NCBI RefSeq assembly: GCF_022809715.1
Contig: NZ_CP094459.1
Location: forward strand, 1,054,001 to 1,118,000
Origin: Burkholderia pyrrocinia
GTDB taxonomy: Bacteria > Pseudomonadota > Gammaproteobacteria > Burkholderiales > Burkholderiaceae
Direction: 5' to 3'
DNA: 64,000 nt
Shown: one piece after another, positions 28,107-37,425 of the stretch
Layout: every line of letters starts with the position of its first letter
Numbering within the stretch: position 1 is the first letter of the stretch
Made by a program: the position numbers and the translations under genes
The notes under the pieces: model-generated
What the model was told of the DNA's origin: nothing
Seen by the model: only the letters and a program-made list of their open reading frames with translations
The model's database searches: none

Positions 28107-28433
28107 TCACTGGTGCGTGGTGCCTTGGGTGTTTTTTTCCATCGCATGCTGCACGTCGCGTGGCTGCGGTACCGGGAGCGGTGTCGGCAACTGGGGCGGA
28201 GGCGGGATCTCGTCCCACAGCGTCACCGAAGCCTTGCCGGCCGGCAGTGGTTGCGGTGCCGACACGGTCACGATGCCGAACCCGTTGCCGGGCTGCATGC
28301 CTGGCGCGTTTTCCGCAAGCAGCATCGCGCGATCCAGCTTCACGTTTTCATCCGCGTGCGCCGGCGCGGGCGGGCCGGCGGCCGAGAGCGAAATCGCCAT
28401 CGGCACGAAAGAAAGTAACAGATGTTTTCGCAT
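28107..28433 (-). CDS. Small exported proline-rich protein of unknown function, sigma-54 promoter
   Basis: A 108-residue protein I do not recognise. Residues 1-26 are a signal peptide (MRKHLLLSFVPMAISLSAAG...AHA); no cysteine follows, so it should be released to the periplasm or outside. The mature part is about 80 residues with VKLDRAMLLAENAPGMQPGNG, VTLWDEIPPPPQLP and a Pro/Gln tail. GGAGACA precedes the ATG. A sigma-54 promoter lies at 28462-28477, and the gene is divergent from a sigma-54 activator. Induction by that activator, and hence a role in surface or biofilm biology, is an inference from position. Confidence 0.75.
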   Translation of the reverse strand: MRKHLLLSFVPMAISLSAAGPPAPAHADENVKLDRAMLLAENAPGMQPGNGFGIVTVSAPQPLPAGKASVTLWDEIPPPPQLPTPLPVPQPRDVQHAMEKNTQGTTHQ

Positions 28434-28461
28434 GGTCGCTGTCTCCGATATATTCTTATTC

Positions 28462-28477
28462 AGCGAAATACATGCCA
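28462..28477 (-). promoter_or_regulatory. Sigma-54 (RpoN) promoter of the small exported-protein gene
   Basis: Read on the minus strand: TGGCATG-TATT-TCGCT against the consensus TGGCACG-N4-TTGCW. The invariant GG and GC are 10 bp apart as required. Transcription should start near 28451, about 18 bp before the ATG and just upstream of GGAGACA. Confidence 0.72.
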
Positions 28478-28542
28478 TCGCGCCGGAACCCTTGCCACGA
28501 CTGCGATTCACGCACACGCGTCGACACTTGCGGCGAAAAACG

Positions 28543-28567
28543 CCTGAAAATGTTTCAGGCCTGAAAC
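28543..28567. repeat. Overlapping CCTGAAA/TTTCAGG palindromes, candidate enhancer (UAS)
   Basis: CCTGAAA-ATG-TTTCAGG (28543-28559) overlaps the perfect 16-bp palindrome GTTTCAGGCCTGAAAC (28552-28567), so the half-site occurs three times. It is 92-116 bp upstream of the predicted sigma-54 start point, the usual distance for an enhancer-binding protein site. Confidence 0.65.
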
Positions 28568-28931
28568 GAGGGGGCTTGGGAATACTGCGGATTCAATCAA
28601 TACGCGTCAAGGATGAAAATCGACGCGTGTGTCGATGAAAGCACACTTCGCTGCGCAAGTGTTATGTGCAGATGATTGACATACGTCGACCTCCCGAGCG
28701 ATTCGACCGCATCGCTTGAGGCGCTGAAATCGATTTGTCGCATTCAGTGCCTATAACTAAGCTGTCTTGATCAAAAAACGGACGCGAGATAAGCGCCATC
28801 ATGCGAGGCATTGTCGTTGCCGCGCATCGGCATGGCGAATCGAGCCACCTTGGGCTGACCCGATTCGATCCTTTCGCACGCGACCTGGCGTGCGCGGCAA
28901 TCGTTAGATGGTTGATGAACGGGGTGGGCAT

Positions 28932-30329
28932 ATGGGAGCCGATCAGCGGCACGTGATCTATTACTCGCGCGAACCGAACGATGCGTTGCGCGGCCATTTC
29001 GACGAATGCGGTTGGCGCGTCGATCTCGCGGAGACCGTACGCGACGTACGACGCGTCGTGCAGCACGGTGTTGCAACGGCCGGCCTGCTCGATTTCTCGC
29101 CGGGCTTCAAGCCCTCGGACCTGCGCGAACTCGAATCCTGCCTGAGCATCCAGCACATCGGCTGGATCGCGGCGACGCGGCGCGGCCAGTTGCAGGACGC
29201 CACGCTGCGCCATCTCATTCGCGACTATTGCTTCGACTACGTGACGATGCCGTACGAGATGTCGCGGATCGTCGAGACCGTCGGTCATGCACATGGCATG
29301 GTCGCGCTGACCGAGCCCGTTGTGCCGCTCGCCGGTGCGGGTCGCAGCGAAGGCGAGATGGTCGGCACCTGCGATGCGATGCTCGGACTCTTCAGGACAA
29401 TCCGTCGCGTCGCATCGACCGACGCGCCGGTGTTCATCTCCGGCGAATCGGGCACGGGCAAGGAACTGACGGCGGTCGCGATTCACGAGCGTTCGTCGCG
29501 TGCGCAGGCGCCGTTCATCGCGATCAATTGCGGTGCGATCCCGTCGACGCTGCTGCAGGCCGAGTTGTTCGGTTATGAGCGCGGCGCGTTCACCGGTGCG
29601 AACCAGCGCAAGATCGGCCGCGTCGAGGCCGCCAACAGCGGCACGCTGTTTCTCGACGAGATCGGCGACCTGCCGCTCGAAAGCCAGGCAAGCCTGTTGC
29701 GTTTCCTGCAGGAAGGCAAGATCGAGCGGCTCGGTGCGCACGTATCGGTGCCGGTCGATGTGCGCGTGATCTGCGCGACGCACGTGGACATGGAAACGGC
29801 GTTGCGCGAAGGGCGGTTCCGCGAGGACCTGTTCCATCGCCTGTGCGTGCTGAAGATCGAGGAGCCGCCGCTGCGCGCGCGGGGCAAGGACATCGAGGTG
29901 CTCGCGCGCCACATGCTCGAGCGTTTCAAGGGCGACGCGCATCGGCGCCTGCGCGGCTTTTCCCCCGATGCGGTGGCCTCGCTGTACGGCTATTCGTGGC
30001 CGGGCAACGTGCGTGAGCTGATCAATCGCGTGCGCCGAGCGATCGTGATGTCGGAGGGCCGGATGATCACCGCGGCCGATCTCGAGCTGAACGACTACGC
30101 GACGCTTGCGCCCGTGTCGCTGCTGGAGGCGCGCGAGGCGGCCGAACGGCAGGCGATCGAGCAGGCGCTGCTGCGCCATCGCGGCCGTTTCGCGGACGCC
30201 GCGCGCGAACTCGGCGTGTCGCGCGTCACGCTCTACCGGCTGATGTGCGCGCACGGAATGCGCGATCGCGGCGACGCGCTGGCAGGGTTTCCGGCGTCGT
30301 TGCCGGAGCTTCCGCATCACGCTTGCTAA
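28932..30329 (+). CDS. Sigma-54-dependent transcriptional activator, VpsR-like
   Basis: About 465 residues in three parts. Residues 1-125 form a degenerate receiver-like domain similar to that of Vibrio VpsR, with Asp54 (GLLDF) at the expected phospho-acceptor place but without the usual acidic pocket. The AAA+ domain (about 140-380) has Walker A GESGTGKE (171-178), an intact GAFTGA loop (218-223) for sigma-54 contact, and Walker [12 protein letters not shown] (237-247). A Fis-type helix-turn-helix ends the protein ([16 protein letters not shown]). VpsR and the Burkholderia BerB-type activators respond to c-di-GMP; whether this one does is unknown. Start ATG 28932 (GGGGTGG upstream) is preferred over 28908. 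Confidence 0.88.
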   Translation: MGADQRHVIYYSREPNDALRGHFDECGWRVDLAETVRDVRRVVQHGVATAGLLDFSPGFKPSDLRELESCLSIQHIGWIAATRRGQLQDATLRHLIRDYCFDYVTMPYEMSRIVETVGHAHGMVALTEPVVPLAGAGRSEGEMVGTCDAMLGLFRTIRRVASTDAPVFISGESGTGKELTAVAIHERSSRAQAPFIAINCGAIPSTLLQAELFGYERGAFTGANQRKIGRVEAANSGTLFLDEIGDLPLESQASLLRFLQEGKIERLGAHVSVPVDVRVICATHVDMETALREGRFREDLFHRLCVLKIEEPPLRARGKDIEVLARHMLERFKGDAHRRLRGFSPDAVASLYGYSWPGNVRELINRVRRAIVMSEGRMITAADLELNDYATLAPVSLLEAREAAERQAIEQALLRHRGRFADAARELGVSRVTLYRLMCAHGMRDRGDALAGFPASLPELPHHAC

Positions 30330-30370
30330 AATTGGCGGGTACGGCCGCCCTCGCGGCCGAAGGAACCCGC

Positions 30371-31342
30371 ATGAAACAGTATCTCGACCTCGTTCGTACC
30401 ATTCTCGATACCGGCACCTGGCAGGAGAACCGCACGGGGATCCGCACCATCAGCATGCCGGGCGCGATGCTGCGCTTCGACCTGCAGCAAGGCTTCCCGG
30501 CGGTCACGACCAAGAAGCTCGCGTTCAAATCCGCGGTCGGAGAACTGGTCGGCTTCCTGCGCGCGTCGCGCAGCGCGGCCGATTTCCGCGCGCTAGGCTG
30601 CAAGGTGTGGGACGCGAACGCGAACGAGAACGCGCAGTGGCTCGCGAACCCGTATCGCCAGGGCGTCGACGATCTCGGCGACGTGTACGGCGTGCAATGG
30701 CGCCAGTGGCCGGGCTACAAGGTGCTCGATGCGGGCGCCGATGCGCAGATCGGCGACGCGACGCGCCGCGGCTTCCGGGTCGTCACGCGTTTCGACGAAG
30801 ACGGCGCACCGAAGGTGCTGCTGTACAAGGCGATCGACCAGCTACGCCAGTGCCTGGACACGATCATGGAGAATCCGGCCGACCGTCGTATCCTGTTTCA
30901 CGCGTGGAATCCGGCCGTGCTCGACCAGATCGCGCTGCCCGCATGCCATCTGCTGTACCAGTTCCTGCCGAATGCGACGAAGCGCGAGATCTCGCTGTGC
31001 CTGTACATCCGCAGCAACGACGTCGGGCTCGGCACGCCGTTCAACCTGACGGAAGGGGCCGCACTGCTGTCGCTCGTCGGCCGGCTGACGGGCTATACGC
31101 CGCGCTGGTTCACGTATTTCATCGGCGACGCGCACATCTACGAGAATCAGCTCGACATGCTGCAGCAGCAGCTCACACGTGAGCCGTACGAAAGCCCGCG
31201 GCTCGAGATCGCCGAGCGCGTGCCCGAATACGCGAAGACGGGTGTCTATGCGCCCGAGTGGCTCGAGCAGATCGAGCCGTCCGATTTCTCGCTCGTCGGC
31301 TATCGCCACCACGAGCCGCTGACCGCGCCGATGGCGGTCTGA
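30371..31342 (+). CDS. thyA: Thymidylate synthase
   Basis: A 323-residue enzyme converting dUMP to dTMP with methylene-tetrahydrofolate. The nucleophile is Cys192 in [21 protein letters not shown] binds phosphate, and [18 protein letters not shown] and [11 protein letters not shown] follow. It is about 60 residues longer than the E. coli enzyme because of an insertion around [16 protein letters not shown]...[12 protein letters not shown], a long form also known from Lactobacillus. AAGGAA precedes the ATG. It follows the activator gene by 41 bp, but the junction looks incidental. Confidence 0.95.
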   Translation: MKQYLDLVRTILDTGTWQENRTGIRTISMPGAMLRFDLQQGFPAVTTKKLAFKSAVGELVGFLRASRSAADFRALGCKVWDANANENAQWLANPYRQGVDDLGDVYGVQWRQWPGYKVLDAGADAQIGDATRRGFRVVTRFDEDGAPKVLLYKAIDQLRQCLDTIMENPADRRILFHAWNPAVLDQIALPACHLLYQFLPNATKREISLCLYIRSNDVGLGTPFNLTEGAALLSLVGRLTGYTPRWFTYFIGDAHIYENQLDMLQQQLTREPYESPRLEIAERVPEYAKTGVYAPEWLEQIEPSDFSLVGYRHHEPLTAPMAV

Positions 31343-31364
31343 TCGCGCAGCCCCCTCAGAATGA

Positions 31365-31398
31365 AGGCCTGACCGCCATCAGCCGGTCGGGCCTTTTT
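31365..31398. terminator. Terminator between thyA and the FecR-domain gene
   Basis: AGGCCTGACCG...CGGTCGGGCCT with one G-T pair, followed by TTTTT. Confidence 0.85.
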
Positions 31399-31416
31399 GC
31401 TGCACGTTTGCGGCAC

Positions 31417-33978
31417 TTACTGGCGGTGCCGCTCTTCGTGACCGCCTTGCGGCGGCGGGTTGCTCGGGCGCGGCGCCTCGACGTGCGGCGCCGGTTGCGG
31501 CCGCGGTTCCATCCGGGGCGCGGGCATCGACGGGCGCGGCTCCGCGTGCGGCGCGGGCATCGACGGCCGTGGCTCCATGCGCGGCGCCTGCGGCTGTGGG
31601 CGCGGCATTTCATGTGCGGCGGGGGCCGGCGGACGGTACTCGTTCACGCGCGGCGGTGCGACTTCGCGGTGTGGCGCCGGTTGCGCGAATTCGGGGCGCG
31701 GTTGCGGCGCGGGGGCGGCCCGTTCCGGTTGCGGCTGCGGCTGCCCATGCTGGGCCGGCGTCGGGAATTCGGGGCGCGGACGCGGCTGCGGGATTTGCGC
31801 CGTACTGTCGAACCTCGGTTGCGGCAGCGCGCGCGGCGCTTCGTTCCGGCCGCCGGGCTGCGCGCCCTGCGGAGCCGGCGCGCCGTCCGGATGCGGCGCC
31901 GGCACCGCGCTGCGCACGGGCGGCAGCGCATTCTGTCCTGCCGCGTGCAGCGCGGCCGGCGGGGTGGGGCGTTGACGCTCCATCGGCGTGTGCGGCTGCA
32001 TCCACGCAGGTGACGGCGCCTCGGCTGCGTGCGCGTTGCCGTTGCCCGACGGGAAATTGCCGGCCACCGGCGGATGCGGGACGCCGTTTCCGGGCACGAA
32101 CGCCTGGCGCGGCGCCGGGTTGCCCGGTGCCTGCGGCATGCCGCCGTTGGCGAAGCGCGGCGCATTGGGGTTCTCGCCGTTCGCCGGCCGCGCGATAGTC
32201 GGCGCGCCCGGCACCGGTGCGCCCGGACGTCCGGCCTGCGCGGCTGGCGGCTGGCCTTCGCGCGGCGCGCGTGACGGCTGCACGACGGGGCCGTGCGGAT
32301 TCACGAGCTGCACGTTGTGCATCGCCCATGCGCCGCCGTTCGGGTTGCCCGGAACGCGAACCGGGCGAGCCGTGTAGTCGGCCGGCACGTTCGTCTTCAC
32401 GACGGGGGCGCCGGCGCCCGGTACGCGTCCGCCTTGCTGCGCAAGGTGGGCGGCGGCCTGGTCGCGATACGCGGCCGGCACGGCAGGATTGCGCGTCGCG
32501 ACGTACGGGTGCTGCGCGATCGCCACCGGCGGACGGTAGCCGGCATTGCGCAGCCCGCCGGTAAAGCTCTGGCGCACGGGCGCGATACCGGGCGTACCCG
32601 GTGTCACGTGCGCATTGCGCCATTGCTGCGGATCGACATGCTGCGAGAAGTGCGCAACAGGCTGACCGTGCACGAACGCGGAGGCCGGCACGGCCGTGAT
32701 CGCGTGCGGCGCGTGGAAGTTCACGTACGTCTTGTTGATGTTGGTGATATTGGTGATGTTCGTCACGTTCACCGTCTTGTTCACGTTCACGTTGTTCACC
32801 ACGATGTTGCGGTTCACGCGATCGTAGTAGTGCGGGCTCCAGCCGCCCCAGCCGGGGTGCCACGGCTCACCAGGGCCGAGCGCGAACCATGCGCAGCCGG
32901 CCGCGGCGACGCCGCCGACGGTGAGCGCGACGCTCCAGTCGGGACCGCCGCCGCCGCCGCCACCGACGAACGCGACCAGCGCCGGCGCATAGACGGGCGG
33001 CTGGCTGACGACCATCGGGCCGGGCACCCATGCCCAGCTATCGTCCACGTACGCCCAGCGGCCGTAGTGATACGGCGCGAAGCCCCACGGTGCATCGTCG
33101 ACCCACGTCCAGCCCCATGGTGCCTGCCAGATCCAGTGGCCGTCGTGATACGGCGCCCAGTCGGCAGGCGTGTCGTTCGGCACCCATACCGAGCCGTAAT
33201 TCGGGGTTTCGCGCCACGTGCCGTTCGCGTCGAGATCCTGGTAGCCGGGAACGTCGCGGGACACATAGCGGGCCGACACCGAGCGCTCCTCGGCCGCGTC
33301 GCGGCTGGCGGCCCACTGGTCGAGCGCATCGGGGCCCGGCGCGGGCGATTGCTGCGCAACCTGCAGGTCGGTGCCCGTGAACACGACCTGCTGTCCGGGC
33401 GACAGCGGGTATTGTCCGTTGCTGCCGTACACGGTCGCGCTGCCGCTGCGCACCGTGACCGTCGTGCTTGCGCCGTCCGGCGCGACATCGACGCGATAGT
33501 CGCCGGGGCCCGTGATGCCGAGCGCGAGGTTCGGCGTGTCGATTTCGTACGATCCGCCGGCCGGCAGCTGGCGCACGTGCGTCGATACGGTGCCGAGGCC
33601 GACCTTCAGTTGCGTCGTCGTGTCGTCGAGGTTCAGCACCGACAGGCTCGTCGAATTGCCGAGCCGCACCGCGGTCGAGCCGATGTGCAGTTCCGAGCGC
33701 GCGCCGGCATCGTTCCAGAGCTGGTCGCCGGTCGTCAGCGGCCGGTTCACGGCGGCGTACGACCACGTATCGGTGCCGGCCGGTTCGGTCGTCACGGCGC
33801 CCGACAGGTAATTGAGCCGCGCGACGCGCCCCGGCGGATCGCCGCCCGGTTGCCGGGCCGCGGCCGTATACGGCGGGGCATCGGCCGATTGTGCGAATGC
33901 GGGGGGCAGCGTCGCAAGCGCGACGAACGCGAGCAGCGTATAGCGGGCGGATCGCTTGAGCGTGAACAGGGGGGCCAT
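31417..33978 (-). CDS. Large exported FecR/DUF6600-domain protein with proline-rich C-terminus
   Basis: An 853-residue secreted or surface protein. A signal peptide (1-29) precedes a FecR-like beta domain (about 50-200; GRVARLNYLSGAVTTEPAG ... LGITGPGDYRVDV). A Trp-rich DUF6600 region (about 230-335) has repeats of the form WVPNDTPADWAPYHDGHW and WGFAPYHYGRWAYVDD. After a Gly run comes an Asn/Val/Thr stretch (NVNKTVNVTNITNITNINK) and then a disordered Pro/Gln/Ala tail of nearly 300 residues that ends in near-repeats of RPSMPAPHAEP / RPSMPAPRMEP. No TonB-system partner genes are adjacent, so a sensor role like FecR is doubtful. Function unknown. Confidence 0.8.
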   Translation of the reverse strand: MAPLFTLKRSARYTLLAFVALATLPPAFAQSADAPPYTAAARQPGGDPPGRVARLNYLSGAVTTEPAGTDTWSYAAVNRPLTTGDQLWNDAGARSELHIGSTAVRLGNSTSLSVLNLDDTTTQLKVGLGTVSTHVRQLPAGGSYEIDTPNLALGITGPGDYRVDVAPDGASTTVTVRSGSATVYGSNGQYPLSPGQQVVFTGTDLQVAQQSPAPGPDALDQWAASRDAAEERSVSARYVSRDVPGYQDLDANGTWRETPNYGSVWVPNDTPADWAPYHDGHWIWQAPWGWTWVDDAPWGFAPYHYGRWAYVDDSWAWVPGPMVVSQPPVYAPALVAFVGGGGGGGPDWSVALTVGGVAAAGCAWFALGPGEPWHPGWGGWSPHYYDRVNRNIVVNNVNVNKTVNVTNITNITNINKTYVNFHAPHAITAVPASAFVHGQPVAHFSQHVDPQQWRNAHVTPGTPGIAPVRQSFTGGLRNAGYRPPVAIAQHPYVATRNPAVPAAYRDQAAAHLAQQGGRVPGAGAPVVKTNVPADYTARPVRVPGNPNGGAWAMHNVQLVNPHGPVVQPSRAPREGQPPAAQAGRPGAPVPGAPTIARPANGENPNAPRFANGGMPQAPGNPAPRQAFVPGNGVPHPPVAGNFPSGNGNAHAAEAPSPAWMQPHTPMERQRPTPPAALHAAGQNALPPVRSAVPAPHPDGAPAPQGAQPGGRNEAPRALPQPRFDSTAQIPQPRPRPEFPTPAQHGQPQPQPERAAPAPQPRPEFAQPAPHREVAPPRVNEYRPPAPAAHEMPRPQPQAPRMEPRPSMPAPHAEPRPSMPAPRMEPRPQPAPHVEAPRPSNPPPQGGHEERHRQ

Positions 33979-34140
33979 GGTGAGCGTCTTCGTCGTTATC
34001 GCGGCGCGTCGATTCGTGCCGTTGAGTTCACGATATCCGCTCGGTCTGTTTCAGTGCTCGGTGTTTTGTAAGCCGGATGGCACGCGATGTAACAAAACCT
34101 GTCCATCGCGCGCCGTTGTCGTGCAGCTGCAATGCAGGCG

Positions 34141-34848
34141 TCAAGCGGACGTAAGCCACCCGTCGAAAACCTGCTGCCCGGGCACGGTGACGCGCAGCAC
34201 GCGCGGTCGCGCGGAGCGCTCGATCCAGCCGTGCGCACAGAAGCTCTCGAGCAGTGCGGCGCCGAGCGCGCCGCCGAGATGCGAGCGCCGCTCGCTCCAG
34301 TCGAGACAGCCGCACGCGAAGCGGCGCCGGCGCGCGTGCTGCTGGGCGACGTCGATGCCCCATCGCGCGAGCGCCCGGGTGCCGAGTTCGGTGGTCTCGA
34401 TCTCATCACCGTTGGCAAGCAGCCAGCCGCGCGCGGTGAGCCCGTCGAAGATGCGCACTGCGAGTTCGCCGGCCATGTGGTCGTAGCAGGTGCGTGCGTA
34501 GCGCAGTTCGGCCGGCACCGTGCGCGACGGCGGTGGAACCGGGCGGTGCGGCGCGGCCGCGCGGGCGACGTTCGCGAGCGCCTCGAGCGATGCCGCGATG
34601 TCGGACGATGCGATCCGGTAATAGCGGTGCCGGCCGCGCACGTCGAGCGCGAGCAGGCCGCCTTCGGTCAGCCGCGCGAGATGCGCGCTTGCCGCGGACG
34701 GCGACAGCCCCGCGATCATCGTCAGTTCGCCGGCCGGTCGCGCGCTGCCGTCCATCAGCACCCACAGCATCGCGGCGCGTCCCGGGTCGGCGATCAGCGC
34801 GCCGATGCGGCTCAGGCCCGGAAAGTGGTGGTCGTCTTGATCGGTCAT
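34141..34848 (-). CDS. ArsR-family winged-helix transcriptional regulator
   Basis: A 235-residue regulator. The N-terminal 90 residues are an ArsR-type winged helix (IADPGRAAMLWVLMDGSARPAGEL, then GLSPSAASAHLARLTEGGLLALDVRGRHRYYRI). The C-terminal half has Cys residues and a second helical unit (FACGCLDWSERRSHLGGALG), of a kind found in long ArsR proteins of unknown ligand. No metal-resistance gene is adjacent. It is 162 bp from the FecR-type gene start, same strand. Confidence 0.83.
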   Translation of the reverse strand: MTDQDDHHFPGLSRIGALIADPGRAAMLWVLMDGSARPAGELTMIAGLSPSAASAHLARLTEGGLLALDVRGRHRYYRIASSDIAASLEALANVARAAAPHRPVPPPSRTVPAELRYARTCYDHMAGELAVRIFDGLTARGWLLANGDEIETTELGTRALARWGIDVAQQHARRRRFACGCLDWSERRSHLGGALGAALLESFCAHGWIERSARPRVLRVTVPGQQVFDGWLTSA

Positions 34849-35050
34849 CGTCGTGTCTCGTCAGGCGGGATGACTTGCAGTGTAGTGGGTGCGAGCATTC
34901 GATGTTTCGGATCCGGCTGAAATGTCGAATGCAGCGATGCCGGCGCGGGCACCGACCCTGCGGAAGACCGGACTGCGGCCCCCGTGCGGGGCACGCGTAG
35001 AATGGCCGGACGCGGCGGCAGCGGGCCGCCGCACGTGACACGATGCAACG

Positions 35051-35191
35051 ATGAAGACGATTTTCTGCCTGTTGGCGGCCGTGCTCGTCTGCGCGGCCTG
35101 TGCGCAGGGCGGCGCGGGCGCTGCCGGCGAGCGGGGCGGCAGCCTCGAGATGTACGGGACGATCGACCAGGGCATCACGATACGCCGCTGA
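35051..35191 (+). CDS. 46-residue exported peptide, possibly a small lipoprotein
   Basis: A short frame with a clean signal-peptide-like start (MKTIFCLLAAVLVCAAC) and the mature stretch GSLEMYGTIDQGITIRR. The cysteine at residue 17 follows C-A-A, a poor but possible lipobox. The ribosome-binding site is weak. The end resembles the first strand of outer-membrane porins in style, but no more follows. I consider it probably real because of the signal peptide and the in-frame stop; function unknown. Confidence 0.5.
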   Translation: MKTIFCLLAAVLVCAACAQGGAGAAGERGGSLEMYGTIDQGITIRR

Positions 35192-35321
35192 CGGGCGCCG
35201 ATCCGCGTACGTTTCAGGCGCGTCGGCGCCGCCGCGCGACATGGGGCGCCCCGCGGCGCGTTGCCGCAGTGCAACGTATAATGGCCCGATTACAGCGCCC
35301 CTGCCGCCTGGAGCCAACAAG

Positions 35322-35834
35322 ATGCCCCAACCGTCCCCCGTACCGGCCGCCCTCGACCGCACCGAAACCGTATTCCGCTTCCTCGCCGAGCCGTCGTCCG
35401 TGAACTTCGGCGGCAAGGTGCATGGCGGTGCGCTGATGAAGTGGATCGACGAGGTCGCGTATGCGTGCGCGGCCGTCTGGTCGAGCCGCTATTGCGTGAC
35501 GGTCAGCGTCGGCAACATCCGTTTCCAGCGTCCGATCCTGGTCGGCAATCTCGTCGAGCTGAAGGCGCGCGTCGTCGCGACGGGGCGCACCAGCATGCAC
35601 ATCCATGTATCCGTGCACGCCGGCGATCCGAAGGGCGGCGTGTTGCGCCAGACCACCGATTGCCTGGTCGTGTTCGTCGCGGTCGACGAGAACGGCAACC
35701 CGGTGCCGGTGCCGCCGTTCGTGCCCGAGACCGACGAGCAGAAGGTGCTCGCGAAATATGCGGCCGACGTGCGGGCCGCGCTCGACAAGATCGTCGAGAT
35801 GAAGCCGGAAGAGGTCGCGAAGGGCACGGTCTGA
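35322..35834 (+). CDS. Acyl-CoA thioesterase, YciA-type hotdog protein
   Basis: A 170-residue single-hotdog thioesterase hydrolysing acyl-CoA in the cytoplasm. The key block is NFGGKVHGGALMKWIDEVAYACAA, whose GG-HGG...D pattern marks the 4HBT/YciA active site, followed by SVGNIRFQRPILVGNLVELKARV and SMHIHVSVHAGDPKG. GGAG lies 8-11 bp before the ATG. It converges on fumC with a gap of 46 bp. Confidence 0.9.
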   Translation: MPQPSPVPAALDRTETVFRFLAEPSSVNFGGKVHGGALMKWIDEVAYACAAVWSSRYCVTVSVGNIRFQRPILVGNLVELKARVVATGRTSMHIHVSVHAGDPKGGVLRQTTDCLVVFVAVDENGNPVPVPPFVPETDEQKVLAKYAADVRAALDKIVEMKPEEVAKGTV

Positions 35835-35880
35835 CCGGCGCGGGCGCCGCGCCGTTTGCGCAGCGCCCGTCGTTCCGCCG

Positions 35881-37275
35881 TTACCGCGACCCGATCATCT
35901 GCTCGGGACGCACCCACGCATCGAATTCCGCCTCGGTCAGATAGCCGAGCGCGAGCGCGGCGGCCTTCAGCGTCGTGCCTTCCTTGTGCGCCTTCTTCGC
36001 GATCTGCGCGGACTTGTCGTAGCCGATATGCGGATTGAGCGCCGTCACGAGCATCAGCGATTCGTTCAGCAGCAGGTCGATGCGCGCGCGATTCGGCTCG
36101 ATGCCCACCGCGCAGTGGTCGTTGAAGCTCCGCGCGCCGTCGGCGAGCAGCCGCACCGATTGCAGCACGTTGTGCGCGATCATCGGCCGGAACACGTTCA
36201 GCTCGAAATTGCCGCTCGCGCCGCCGACGTTGACCGCGACGTCGTTGCCGAACACCTGGCAGCACAGCATCGTCACGGCCTCCGACTGCGTCGGGTTCAC
36301 CTTGCCCGGCATGATCGAGCTGCCCGGTTCGTTCTCCGGAATCGACAGCTCGCCGAGCCCGCAGCGCGGCCCGCTCGCGAGCCAGCGGACGTCGTTCGCG
36401 ATCTTCATCAGGCCGGCCGCGACGGTCTTCAGCGCGCCGTGCGCGAACACCAGCGCGTCGGCCGCCGCCATCACCTCGAACTTGCTCGGCGCCGTCACGA
36501 ACGGCAGCTTCGCCAGCCGGCCGATTTCGTCGGCGACGCGCACCGCGAACTCCGGATGCGCGTTCAGCCCGGTGCCGACCGCGGTGCCGCCGAGCGCGAG
36601 TTCGTACAGGTGCGGCAGCGCCGATTCGACGTGACGGATGCCCTGGTCGAGCTGCGCGACATAGCCGGAAAACTCCTGGCCGAGCGTGAGCGGTGTCGCG
36701 TCCTGCAGGTGCGTGCGGCCGATCTTCACGATGTCGGCAAACGCCTTCGATTTTGCGTCGAGCGTCGTGCGCAGCGTGCGCAGCGCCGGCAGCAGGTGAT
36801 TGACGATCGCGTACGCGGCCGCGACGTGCATCGCGGTCGGGAACACGTCGTTCGACGACTGGCCGCGGTTCACGTCGTCGTTCGGATGAACCTTGCGCGC
36901 TTCGCCGCGCTCGCCGCCCATCAGCTCGCTCGCGCGATTCGCGATCACCTCGTTGAGGTTCATGTTGGTCTGCGTGCCGGAGCCCGTCTGCCAGACCGCG
37001 AGCGGGAATTCGCGCGGATGCTTGCCGGCGATGATCTCGTCGGCCGCGTCGATGATCGCGCGCGCCTTGTCGTCGGCCAGCACGCCGAGCGACTGGTTCA
37101 CGGCCGCCGCGGCGCGCTTGACGATCGCCAGCGCGTGGATCAGCTCGGGCGACTGCTTCTCGGTCGAGATCCGGAAATTCTGCAGCGAGCGCTCGGTCTG
37201 TGCGCCCCAGAGCCGGTCGGCCGGCACGGCGATCTCGCCGAACGTGTCGCGTTCCATCCGAACTGCTTCGTTCAT
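35881..37275 (-). CDS. fumC: Fumarate hydratase, class II
   Basis: A 464-residue iron-independent fumarase of the TCA cycle. The superfamily signature [11 protein letters not shown] is present, along with [31 protein letters not shown] and the catalytic [22 protein letters not shown]. Length equals the family norm. GAGGAGT is a strong ribosome site before the ATG at 37275. Confidence 0.96.
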   Translation of the reverse strand: MNEAVRMERDTFGEIAVPADRLWGAQTERSLQNFRISTEKQSPELIHALAIVKRAAAAVNQSLGVLADDKARAIIDAADEIIAGKHPREFPLAVWQTGSGTQTNMNLNEVIANRASELMGGERGEARKVHPNDDVNRGQSSNDVFPTAMHVAAAYAIVNHLLPALRTLRTTLDAKSKAFADIVKIGRTHLQDATPLTLGQEFSGYVAQLDQGIRHVESALPHLYELALGGTAVGTGLNAHPEFAVRVADEIGRLAKLPFVTAPSKFEVMAAADALVFAHGALKTVAAGLMKIANDVRWLASGPRCGLGELSIPENEPGSSIMPGKVNPTQSEAVTMLCCQVFGNDVAVNVGGASGNFELNVFRPMIAHNVLQSVRLLADGARSFNDHCAVGIEPNRARIDLLLNESLMLVTALNPHIGYDKSAQIAKKAHKEGTTLKAAALALGYLTEAEFDAWVRPEQMIGSR

Positions 37276-37425
37276 GATGCACTCCTCTTGGAAAGGGGAA
37301 AGGCCGCGCAATGCGCGGCGTCGGGCGTATCGTGAGGCAGTCGCGCCGCTCGCGCGGCGTCTTCGGGACTTCGGGCCTTCAGCCGACAAGCATAGCGTCG
37401 GCCGCGATTTCGTGTCGTGTCGCGC

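Larger units (their letters stand above)
28434..28931. other. 498-bp intergenic region between the small exported-protein gene and the sigma-54 activator gene
   Basis: No gene is seen. It contains the sigma-54 promoter (28462-28477, minus) and a palindrome pair (28543-28567). It is clearly AT-richer than its surroundings. TCGAC...GTCGA arms lie at 28620-28635. I cannot place a convincing promoter for the activator gene itself. Confidence 0.7.

Noticed and set aside
34078..34093. Sigma-54 promoter near 34080 (TGGCACG-CGAT-GTAAC)
   Set aside because: The -24 part matches, but the -12 GC is missing, and it points away from the FecR-type gene.
35100..35321. 74-residue N-terminal extension of the thioesterase
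   Set aside because: Overlaps the small exported ORF in another frame and is Arg/Ala-rich; the ATG at 35322 has a ribosome site and family-type start.
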